From: Neoroseomonas alkaliterrae
Lineage (GTDB): Bacteria > Pseudomonadota > Alphaproteobacteria > Acetobacterales > Acetobacteraceae
DNA: 64,000 bases
Assembly (NCBI RefSeq): GCF_014199195.1
Contig: NZ_JACIJE010000007.1
Location: 1 to 64,000 of the forward strand
Reading direction: 5' to 3'
Shown here: positions 1 through 6,620 of the stretch, one piece after another
Position numbering within the stretch: the first letter of the stretch is position 1
Layout of the letters: each line of letters begins with the position of its first letter
The notes under the pieces: generated by a model
What the model saw: the letters and a program-made list of their open reading frames with translations, nothing else
The model's database searches: none
What the model was told of the DNA's origin: nothing
Position numbers and translations under genes: made by a program

Positions 1-352
1 ACTCCAGCACGCGGATGTCGTAGACCGGGTGCTCGAGCATGTTCACGCCGGGGGCATTGGCGAACATCCAGCCGCGGAAGGCCGGCGGGCTGCCGGGCGG
101 CGCGCGGCTGTCGGTGATCTCCATCCAGGCGGCGGCGTCGGGCACCTCGTCCGGGCCGCGCCCGTGGCAGGCGCGCAGGTTGACCGTCAGCGTGCCGAAA
201 CTCGCCGGCTGGCCGACGCGGGCATCGAGGATGGTGATCCGCGCCGTCACCTTGTCGAGCGCCTGCAGCCGGGCGCTGCGCATCGGCACCCATTCCTGCG
301 CGGCGGCCGGGGCAGCGGCCAGCAGCAGGACGAGGAGCGCCGCGCACCTCAT
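1..352 (-). CDS. DUF2155 domain protein (partial, 3' end outside window)
   Basis: The visible 117 residues start with a cleavable signal peptide (hydrophobic stretch ending AAAPAAAQ) and continue into a DUF2155-type domain with the recognisable 'WMFANAPGVNMLEHPVYDI' segment near the cut end. DUF2155 proteins are predicted periplasmic or outer-surface proteins of unknown function in alphaproteobacteria. The ATG at 352 overlaps the stop of the upstream 77-aa gene (ATGA), so it is translationally coupled to the mlaD-like block. The C-terminus runs off the left edge of the window. The family call is good; the function is unknown. Confidence 0.8.
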   Translation of the reverse strand, partial: MRCAALLVLLLAAAPAAAQEWVPMRSARLQALDKVTARITILDARVGQPASFGTLTVNLRACHGRGPDEVPDAAAWMEITDSRAPPGSPPAFRGWMFANAPGVNMLEHPVYDIRVLE

Positions 353-582
353 CGCCCGCGCCTCGGGCTCGCGAGCCCCTCCACGATGCCGGCGAGGATG
401 CGCCGCATCGCCGCCTCGTCCACGCCCATCAGCACCGCATCCTCGAAGGCGTCCTGCAGGACCTGGCGCACCTCGGCGTGGTTCTCGGCGAGCACCTTGA
501 GCTTCTCGCGGCAGGAGATCGGCTGCCCGTCGGCGCCCGGCCAGACGGCGGGCGGCGCGGCGGGGTCCGGCGCCGCGCTCAT
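349..582 (-). CDS. conserved small hypothetical protein, 77 aa
   Basis: This 77-residue soluble protein has no signal peptide or membrane segment. Its middle (residues about 25-65) is predicted helical, rich in Glu, Ala and Val. I do not recognise a family. Its start and stop both sit in ATGA overlaps, with the mlaD-like gene upstream and the DUF2155 gene downstream. That exact packing is the main evidence that it is a real gene, and it suggests co-translation with an envelope-related pair. Confidence 0.6.
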   Translation of the reverse strand: MSAAPDPAAPPAVWPGADGQPISCREKLKVLAENHAEVRQVLQDAFEDAVLMGVDEAAMRRILAGIVEGLASPRRGR

Positions 583-1091
583 CGCGGGCTGGCGGGCGGC
601 TGCGCCGCCGGCGCCTGTTCCCCGCCCCGGCCCTGGTTCATCTCGGTGACGCTGAAGATGAAGCGGCCGAGCAGGCTCTCGAGGCTGACCGCGCTCTGGG
701 TGATGGTGATCTCCTGCCCGTCGCGCAGGATGCGGTCGGAGCCGCCGGGCACCAGCGCGACATATTTCCCGCCGAGCAGCCCCTCGCTCTGGATCTCGGC
801 CGAGGTGTCCGAGGGCAGGCGCAGCGAGGCGTCCACGCGCAGCGTCAGCACCGCGAGGAAGGTCTCGGGGTCTATGCGCTGGCTGGTCACCTGCCCGACC
901 TTCACCCCGGCGAGCCGCACATCGGCCCCGGGCCCGAGGCCGTCGATGCGGTCGAAGCGGGCGGTGAGCGAGATGGCCGGCCCGCCAGCGAGGGAGCGGC
1001 CGCTGCCGGTCACCGCATAGACGAGGAAGGTCGCCGCCACCACGAGGACGACGGCGCCGGTGAGCAACTCGGCAAGGCTGCGCTTCTGCAT
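579..1091 (-). CDS. MlaD-family lipid-transport substrate-binding protein
   Basis: The 170-aa protein has one N-terminal membrane anchor (residues about 5-27) followed by an MCE/MlaD domain, including 'ARFDRIDGLGPGADVRLAGV' and 'SEGLLGGKYVAL'. MlaD proteins bind phospholipid for the Mla transporter, which moves lipids between outer and inner membranes. I chose the ATG at 1091 because it begins directly before the anchor; longer frames add Arg/Pro-rich sequence without family character. No mlaE, mlaF or mlaB gene is present nearby. Pairing with NDUFA12 and DUF2155 is a familiar alphaproteobacterial arrangement. Confidence 0.88.
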   Translation of the reverse strand: MQKRSLAELLTGAVVLVVAATFLVYAVTGSGRSLAGGPAISLTARFDRIDGLGPGADVRLAGVKVGQVTSQRIDPETFLAVLTLRVDASLRLPSDTSAEIQSEGLLGGKYVALVPGGSDRILRDGQEITITQSAVSLESLLGRFIFSVTEMNQGRGGEQAPAAQPPASPR

Positions 1092-1110
1092 GGGATGGGG
1101 ATGTCGGGGC

Positions 1111-1470
1111 TCAGCGCCCCGGCGTCCAGGCCTCGTAGTCGCCGGGCGAGGGCTGGCGGCGTCCGCCTGCGGCATCGTGACCGGGCGGGCGCCAGGCCTC
1201 GCGCGTGCCGGTCATGTTGGGGCGGTGCTCCTTCTGCCAGGGACGGCGGGGCGCATCCTCGGGCAGCGGGCGATCGGTGGTGTGGTGCAGCCAGCCCCAC
1301 CATTCCGGCGGCACGGCCGAGGCCTCGGGCACGCCGGCATAGGTCACGCGGCGCAGCGGGCGGCCGTAGGCATCCTTGCGCGACCGCGCCTCCCAATAGG
1401 TGTTGCCGAAGCGGTCGCGGCCGACCTTGCGGCTGGTCAGGCGGATGAAGAGGTCGTCGAACAAGGCCAT
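1111..1470 (-). CDS. NDUFA12 family protein (complex I accessory subunit)
   Basis: This 119-aa protein matches the NDUFA12/B17.2 family: 'VGRDRFGNTYWEAR' near the N-terminus, 'PPEWWGWLHHTTDRPL' in the middle and a basic 'RPWQKEHRPNMTGT' segment. In alphaproteobacteria and mitochondria this subunit binds the peripheral arm of NADH:ubiquinone oxidoreductase. It is soluble and has no targeting signal. The start ATG at 1470 immediately precedes the conserved N-terminus. It is followed after 19 bp by the mlaD-like gene and probably shares its transcript. Confidence 0.9.
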   Translation of the reverse strand: MALFDDLFIRLTSRKVGRDRFGNTYWEARSRKDAYGRPLRRVTYAGVPEASAVPPEWWGWLHHTTDRPLPEDAPRRPWQKEHRPNMTGTREAWRPPGHDAAGGRRQPSPGDYEAWTPGR

Positions 1471-1638
1471 CGCGGCGTCCCTGGGAGCATCCCGGAAGGA
1501 AGCCCTGATGCCACAGAGAGGGCGCGCGCGCAAAGCCGGGCGGGCGGCGCGTCTATCCACAGGATATTGGGGGTCGGGCAGCCGAATGCCACAAGATGCG
1601 CCTTCCGCTTCCGCCCTTGGCCGCCTAGCATCCGGGCC

Positions 1639-3138
1639 ATGGCAGGCATCACCGGCACGCTCTGGGACGGTGTCGCGCTCCGGCGGGAGCGCGCGGGCGC
1701 CGATCCCGATTCCCCCCTCCGGCCCGTCGCCCTTCCCGCCGCCTGGGACGGCGGGGCGGCCGAGGCGCTCGCCGCCCTCGCGCCGGGCTCCGGCCCGGTG
1801 CTGCTGCCGCGCCTCGCCGAGGGCTGGATCCGCCGCGTGACCGCCCGCGGCCGCCGCCTCGGCCTGCTCGATAGCCCCGAGGAGGCCGACGCCATGGCCG
1901 AGGCGCTCCGCGCCCTGCTGCTCGCGCGCCGCGGCGCGCCCGGGGCGGAGGTCTGGCGCGACCGGCGCGAGGAACCGCGCTTCGTGCTCAACCTGCCGGC
2001 CTTCCTCGAGCCCGGCGGCGGCTTCGACGCGCGCGCCTATGCCGAGGCGGCGGCGCTGGGCGTGCGGGTGCTCGACATCCTCGGCCATGGCCGCGCGCCG
2101 CGGCTGCGGCTCGGCTTCGCCGACCTCGCGGGGCTGCTGGCCGCCTTCCGCATCCCCTATGGCGGGGCGGAGGCACAGGCGGTCGCGGCCGCCGTCGCGG
2201 CCCTGACGCGCGGCGCGGCCGAGGCGGAATCCGGCCGCCTCGCGGCCCGCCACGGCGCGCTGCACCCGGTCGCGCTGATCTGGCCGGAGCCGCCCGCGGC
2301 GACGGCTGTGCCCGGGCTTGCCGCGGCGGCGCGGGCCGCGCTCGACGAAGCCGCGGCCTCGCCCGGCCTGCGCCACCTCGGCTGCGTCGCGCTGGCCCCG
2401 GCCGATGCCGTCGAGGCGCTGCTCGGCGCCGAGACCGCCGGCCTCGCGCCCGCATCCGGCCCCCTGCGCCCCGCCCGGGACGAGAACGGCCGCTACGCGC
2501 TGCGCCCGACGCGCGCCGCGCTGCGCGCCGGGCCGGAGGCGGCGCTGCTGCTCGCCCCGCCGCCGCCCGAGGCCCGCGCGGCGATGGAGGCGGCGGTCCT
2601 GCCCTTCCTCGACGCCGCGCCCCCCGGCCCGCTCGCCATGCCCGCCGCGCCGCAGGCGCCGCGCCGCGCGCCCCCGCGCCCGGTCGCGAGCGCGGCCGCG
2701 CGCACCTGGCGCGTGGCCATCGGCGGCATGCGCCTCGCGCTGCGCGCCACCGAGGACGACCGCGGCGGGCTGCGCGAGATCGCCTTCTCCCTCCCGCGGG
2801 AGGGCGCGGCCTCGCGCGCGCTGCACGAGGCGGTGGCGCAGGCGGTCTCGCTCGGCCTCGCCCATGGCGTGCCGCTCGATGCCTTCGTGGAGGCCTTCGC
2901 CTATGCCCCGGGCGCGGGCGGGATGGTGGAGGGCGACCCCGGCATCCGCCGCGCCACCTCGGTGCTCGACTGGGCCTTCCGCCGCCTCGCGCTCGACTAT
3001 CTCGGCCGCGGCGACCTGCCGGACCCGGCCGAGGAGGAGACGCGCGCGCCCGCCGCCGCCCCGCAGCCGCCGCTGCTGCCGCTCGACCTGCCGGCCCAGC
3101 CCGCGCCGCGGCGCCGGCCCTTCCGCCACGCGGCCTGA
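1639..3138 (+). CDS. TSCPD-domain protein, degenerate relative of class II ribonucleotide reductase NrdJ
   Basis: This 499-aa protein keeps scattered NrdJ-like blocks. Residues about 115-175 resemble the end of the NrdJ barrel, including 'LRLGFADLAGLLAAFRIPYG'. Residues about 360-465 are the C-terminal TSCPD-like domain, with 'GAASRALHEAVAQAVSLGLA', 'GVPLDAFVEAF' and 'GMVEGDPGIRRATSVLDWAF'. The intervening stretch is long and Ala/Pro-rich. Nucleotide reduction looks impossible because almost all cysteines are gone. The C-terminus is a Pro-rich tail. The ATG at 1639 starts the conserved part; longer upstream frames are low complexity. A regulatory or scaffolding role is only a guess. Confidence 0.75.
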   Translation: MAGITGTLWDGVALRRERAGADPDSPLRPVALPAAWDGGAAEALAALAPGSGPVLLPRLAEGWIRRVTARGRRLGLLDSPEEADAMAEALRALLLARRGAPGAEVWRDRREEPRFVLNLPAFLEPGGGFDARAYAEAAALGVRVLDILGHGRAPRLRLGFADLAGLLAAFRIPYGGAEAQAVAAAVAALTRGAAEAESGRLAARHGALHPVALIWPEPPAATAVPGLAAAARAALDEAAASPGLRHLGCVALAPADAVEALLGAETAGLAPASGPLRPARDENGRYALRPTRAALRAGPEAALLLAPPPPEARAAMEAAVLPFLDAAPPGPLAMPAAPQAPRRAPPRPVASAAARTWRVAIGGMRLALRATEDDRGGLREIAFSLPREGAASRALHEAVAQAVSLGLAHGVPLDAFVEAFAYAPGAGGMVEGDPGIRRATSVLDWAFRRLALDYLGRGDLPDPAEEETRAPAAAPQPPLLPLDLPAQPAPRRRPFRHAA

Positions 3139-3182
3139 GGCCGCACGCCCCGAACGACCCGCCGGAGAGAGGAACGCCCGCC

Positions 3183-3647
3183 ATGGCCGGACGCATCGAG
3201 CAGCGCCTGAAGGAACTCGGCATCACCCTGCCCGTGCCCGCGGCGCCGATCGCCAACTACGTGCCCTACGTCGTGACCGGGAAGCTGGTGGTGATCTCGG
3301 GCCAGATCCCGCTGCGCGACGGGGCCGTGGCCTACGCGGGCAAGGTGGGCGAGGCCGTCTCGGCGGAGGAGGGCAAGGCCGCGGCGCGGCTGTGCTTCGT
3401 CAACCTGCTCGCGCAGCTCAAGGCGGCGGCGGGGGATCTCGACCAGGTCAAGCGCGTGGTGCGCCTCGGCGGCTTCATCGCCGCCCCGCCTTCCTTCACA
3501 CAGCATGCGGCGGTGATGAACGGGGCCTCGGACGTCGCGGTGGAGGTATTCGGGGAGGCCGGCCGCCACGCGCGCAGCACGATCGGCGTGCCTTCGTTGC
3601 CGGCCGATGCCGCGGTCGAGGTGGAGGGGATGTTCGAACTCGCGTGA
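3183..3647 (+). CDS. RidA family protein
   Basis: This is a 154-aa RidA/YER057c/UK114 protein. It has the 'ISGQIPLRDG' strand near residues 38-47, then 'KAAARLCFVNLLAQLKAA' and 'VKRVVRLGGFIAAPPSF', and ends with 'VEVEGMFELA'. Family members deaminate reactive enamine/imine intermediates or act in related small-molecule chemistry. The length is that of the longer subgroup, about 150 aa rather than 130. A GAGAGAGGA ribosome site lies about 10 bases before the ATG. It starts 44 bases after the NrdJ-like gene and may be co-transcribed. Confidence 0.92.
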   Translation: MAGRIEQRLKELGITLPVPAAPIANYVPYVVTGKLVVISGQIPLRDGAVAYAGKVGEAVSAEEGKAAARLCFVNLLAQLKAAAGDLDQVKRVVRLGGFIAAPPSFTQHAAVMNGASDVAVEVFGEAGRHARSTIGVPSLPADAAVEVEGMFELA

Positions 3648-3806
3648 GTCATGCTGCGGCGCAGCAAGGAACACGCCGATTCCGCCGCCCTGGCGGGTTG
3701 AATCTGTGGCAGAAACCACACGCGCGTTAAAAACGTCCGATAACCCGTTGCGAAGCTTGCTCTCGATCGAGTGATATCTCCCCGTCGGGCAGGAGGGGAG
3801 CACGAC

Positions 3807-4097
3807 ATGTCTGATCTCACCATGTGGAACGAGGGTGCCGAGGTCGTCGCGGAGACCGAGGACGCCGTCGCTGCGGATCGCTGGACGGCCTTGCTCGGCA
3901 TCGCCGCGCTGCTGGTCGGCTTCACGGCGGCGCTGGCGGGCGCCTGGCTCGGCTTCGGGATGGCGGAGATGCCCGTCGCGCTGCCGGGCGGGCTGCCGGC
4001 CCTGGCGCCCGAGGCGCTGGCGCAGTTCATGGGCCTGACAGGCGGCGTGACGATGCTGCTCGGTGCCGTCAGCCTCTACCGCGCGCCGGGCGGCTGA
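3807..4097 (+). CDS. small two-TM membrane protein, unknown function
   Basis: The 96-residue protein has an acidic N-terminus of about 26 residues and two hydrophobic segments (about 28-50 and 65-90), so it is probably an inner-membrane hairpin. I do not recognise a family. I chose the ATG at 3807 over one 12 codons earlier because an AGGAGGGG ribosome site sits 8 bases before it. The 160 bases upstream are noticeably more AT-rich than the genes and probably hold its promoter, but no clear -35/-10 pair stands out. Confidence 0.6.
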   Translation: MSDLTMWNEGAEVVAETEDAVAADRWTALLGIAALLVGFTAALAGAWLGFGMAEMPVALPGGLPALAPEALAQFMGLTGGVTMLLGAVSLYRAPGG

Positions 4098-4149
4098 GGC
4101 CGCGCCCGGCACGCCTTGCGCGCCGCGCCGGGCGCGCGACATTGGGCCC

Positions 4150-5316
4150 ATGCCCGATGACGGCCCGGCGCCCCTGACACTGACGCTGCATCGCAGCATC
4201 TCCGACATCCCGGCTGCGGAGTGGGATGCCTGCGCGGGGGGCGACAACCCCTTCGTCGGCCATGCCTTCCTCTCCGCGCTCGAGGACAGCGGCAGCGCGG
4301 TGCCCGAACGCGGCTGGCTGCCGCAGCACGCGGCCCTGCGCGACGAGGCCGGCAGGCTCGTCGCCTGCGCGCCCTGCTACGCGAAATCCCATTCCCAGGG
4401 CGAATACGTCTTCGATCATGGCTGGGCCGACGCGCTGGAGCGCGCGGGCGGGCGCTACTACCCGAAGCTGCAGGTGGCCGTGCCCTTCAGCCCGGTGCCC
4501 GGCCCGCGCCTGCTGCTGCGGCCCGGGGCGGGGGTGCCCCCGGCCGCGCTGGCGCAGGCGCTGGTGCAGGCCTGTGAGGCCGTCGGCGCATCCTCGGTCC
4601 ATGCCACCTTCTGCACCGCGGCCGAATGGGAGGCGCTGGGCGAGGCAGGATGGCTGCAGCGCCTCGGCACCCAGTTCCACTGGCACAATCCCGGCTATGG
4701 CTGCTTCGAGGATTTCCTCGGTGCGCTCGCCTCGCGCAAGCGCAAGGCCCTGCGGCGCGAGCGCCGCGACGTGCAGGCCGCGGGCCTCACGCTGCGCTGC
4801 CTGCGCGGGGCCGAGATCACGCCGCGCCACTGGGAGGCCTTCCATCGCTTCTACCGCAGCACCACGGACAAGAAATGGGGCCGCAGCGCCTACCTGACCA
4901 GGCGCTTCTGGCCGATGCTGGGCGAGCGCCTGGGCGATGCCGTGGTGCTGATGGTGGCCGAGCGCGACGGCGAGCCGGTGGCCGGCGCGCTGAACCTGGT
5001 GGGGCGGGAGGCGATCTACGGCCGCAACTGGGGCGCGGTGGTGGACGTGCCCTTCCTGCATTTCGAGCTCTGCTACTACATGGCCATGGACTTCGCGATC
5101 GCGCACGGCATCCCGCGCGTGGAGGCCGGCGCGCAGGGCGAGCACAAGATCCAGCGCGGCTATCTGCCGGTGCCGACCTATTCCGCGCACTGGATCGCGC
5201 ATCCGGGCCTCTCGCGCGCGGTCGCGGACTTCCTGGAACGCGAGCGCCCGGCGATGCGGCGGGAGATGGTGGCCTTGGCGACCCTCTCGCCCTTCCGTCA
5301 GGCAGAGGAGGCGTAG
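4150..5316 (+). CDS. GNAT/FemAB-like acyltransferase family protein (COG3146 type)
   Basis: The 388-aa protein belongs to the FemAB-like 'peptidogalycan biosynthesis' family. It shows 'NPFVGHAFLSALEDSGS', then 'YVFDHGWADALERAGGRYYP', the basic 'SRKRKALRRERRDV' helix, 'FYRSTTDKKWGRSAYLTRRF' and 'GAQGEHKIQRGYLPV' near the end. These are hallmark blocks of this GNAT-superfold family. The substrate is unknown; aminoacyl or acyl transfer is likely by fold. It is cytosolic, with no signal peptide. The ATG at 4150 matches the family start. The stop is followed directly by a weakly initiated alkyltransferase-like gene. Confidence 0.85.
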   Translation: MPDDGPAPLTLTLHRSISDIPAAEWDACAGGDNPFVGHAFLSALEDSGSAVPERGWLPQHAALRDEAGRLVACAPCYAKSHSQGEYVFDHGWADALERAGGRYYPKLQVAVPFSPVPGPRLLLRPGAGVPPAALAQALVQACEAVGASSVHATFCTAAEWEALGEAGWLQRLGTQFHWHNPGYGCFEDFLGALASRKRKALRRERRDVQAAGLTLRCLRGAEITPRHWEAFHRFYRSTTDKKWGRSAYLTRRFWPMLGERLGDAVVLMVAERDGEPVAGALNLVGREAIYGRNWGAVVDVPFLHFELCYYMAMDFAIAHGIPRVEAGAQGEHKIQRGYLPVPTYSAHWIAHPGLSRAVADFLERERPAMRREMVALATLSPFRQAEEA

Positions 5317-5357
5317 GGCGTGGCGAGCCGCCCTTCCTCGCGCGCATCACGGGCGAC

Positions 5358-5732
5358 GTGCCGCGGATCGTGGCGAGGGTGCCGGCTGGGCGCGTGGTGA
5401 GCCGCGCGGATGCGGGCGCGCATCGCGACATCACGCCGCGGCATGGCGCGCCTGTCCTTGCGATGCTTGCCCCGATCGTGGCGGCAACGCTGCCCTGGCA
5501 TCGCGCCGTGGCGGCCGATGGGGCGCTGGGCACGCCGAAGGCCGGCCCGGATGACATGGTACGGCGGGCGGTGCTGGCGGCCGAGGGCGCGGTGTCCAGT
5601 CCCGGCGGACGTATCGCCGGCTTCCAGGCGCGGCGCGTGCATGTGGCGGCGCTCCCGCATGGCGTGCCGGTGCAGACGCGCCCGGCCGATGCGCCGGCGG
5701 AAGCGGTAGGAGCGCACGGCGTCCCGCGATAG
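5358..5732 (+). CDS. MGMT-family alkyltransferase-like protein (ATL)
   Basis: The frame encodes an O6-methylguanine methyltransferase fold C-terminal domain: 'VARVPAGRVVSRADAG', then 'ITPRHGAPVLAMLAPIV', then 'LPWHRAVAADGALGTPKAG'. True MGMT enzymes carry PCHR at the active site. Here Cys is replaced by Trp (PWHR), the mark of alkyltransferase-like proteins that flag alkylated bases for nucleotide excision repair. The start is uncertain: no ATG precedes the domain, so I used the GTG at 5358. The frame opens just after the preceding stop at 5316, and a more upstream non-standard start is possible. Confidence 0.6.
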   Translation: MPRIVARVPAGRVVSRADAGAHRDITPRHGAPVLAMLAPIVAATLPWHRAVAADGALGTPKAGPDDMVRRAVLAAEGAVSSPGGRIAGFQARRVHVAALPHGVPVQTRPADAPAEAVGAHGVPR

Positions 5733-5741
5733 GCTTCGCGG

Positions 5742-6620
5742 GTGCGCCTCGCCTATCTGCAACTCGCCCTCTCCATGGCGCTGGTCGGCGCGAATGTCGC
5801 GGTGGCGAAGCTGCTGGCGGAGGCTCTGCCGATCGCGCTGATCGCCTTCCTGCGCTGCGTGCTGGCGATGGCGGTGCTCTGGCCGCTGGCGCGCCGGATG
5901 GATGGGCCGGTGCGCGTGCCGCGCGACGTGGCGCGCAACCTGGCCCTGCAGGCGCTGTTCGGCACCGCGATCTACAATGCCGGCCTGCTCGCCGGGCTTC
6001 GGCTGACCACGGCGCTCGAGGGCGGGCTGGTGCTGGCCACGCTGCCGGCCGTGGTCGCGATCGGCGGCGCGGTGCTGCTGCGCGAGAGGCTGCCGGCGCG
6101 GCAATGGGCGGCGGTGGCACTCGCCGCGGGCGGCATGGCGGCGATCACGGTGGCGCGCGCGGCGGGCGGGGAGGGCGGGTCGCTGCTCGGCAACCTGCTC
6201 GTCTTCGGCGGGGTGCTGGGGGAGGCGGCCTATGTGCTGCTGGCGCGGCGGATCGCCGGGCGCGTGCCGGTGGTGACCGCAAGCCTGTGGATGCAGGGCT
6301 TCTCCGCGCTCGTGCTGCTGCCCTTCGCCGCCCCCGGCTTCGGCGCGGTGGCGGCGCTGGCGGATGCGTCGCTCGCGGCGCTGCTGGTGTTCCATTCCCT
6401 GACCGCGAGCGTGCTGTGCCTGCTGCTGTGGTATGCGGGGCTGAAGCGCGTGCCGGCGGGCATGGCCGGCGTGTTCACGGCCTTCCTGCCGGGGACCGCG
6501 GCGTTGGTGGCGGTGAGCCTGCTCGGCGAGCCCTTCACGACGACGCATGCGGCCGGCTTCGTGCTGATGATGGGCAGCGTGGCGGTGGCGACCTGGCCGC
6601 GGCGGGGGGGCAGCGGATGA
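5742..6620 (+). CDS. EamA/DMT-family transporter
   Basis: This 292-aa membrane protein has about ten hydrophobic segments arranged as two EamA repeats. The second includes 'LLLWYAGLKRVPAGMAGVFT' and 'FLPGTAALVAVSLLGEPFT', a standard DMT signature. The substrate cannot be predicted; exporters of metabolites or amino acids are common in the family. Translation starts at GTG 5742, ten bases after the ATL gene. Its stop overlaps the next start (ATGA), making it the first gene of a five-gene coupled run. Confidence 0.9.
   Translation: MRLAYLQLALSMALVGANVAVAKLLAEALPIALIAFLRCVLAMAVLWPLARRMDGPVRVPRDVARNLALQALFGTAIYNAGLLAGLRLTTALEGGLVLATLPAVVAIGGAVLLRERLPARQWAAVALAAGGMAAITVARAAGGEGGSLLGNLLVFGGVLGEAAYVLLARRIAGRVPVVTASLWMQGFSALVLLPFAAPGFGAVAALADASLAALLVFHSLTASVLCLLLWYAGLKRVPAGMAGVFTAFLPGTAALVAVSLLGEPFTTTHAAGFVLMMGSVAVATWPRRGGSG

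Noticed and set aside
5298-6548. A 416-codon minus-strand frame opposite the EamA transporter
   Set aside because: Arg/His/Gln-rich shadow; the plus strand encodes a normal ten-helix transporter.
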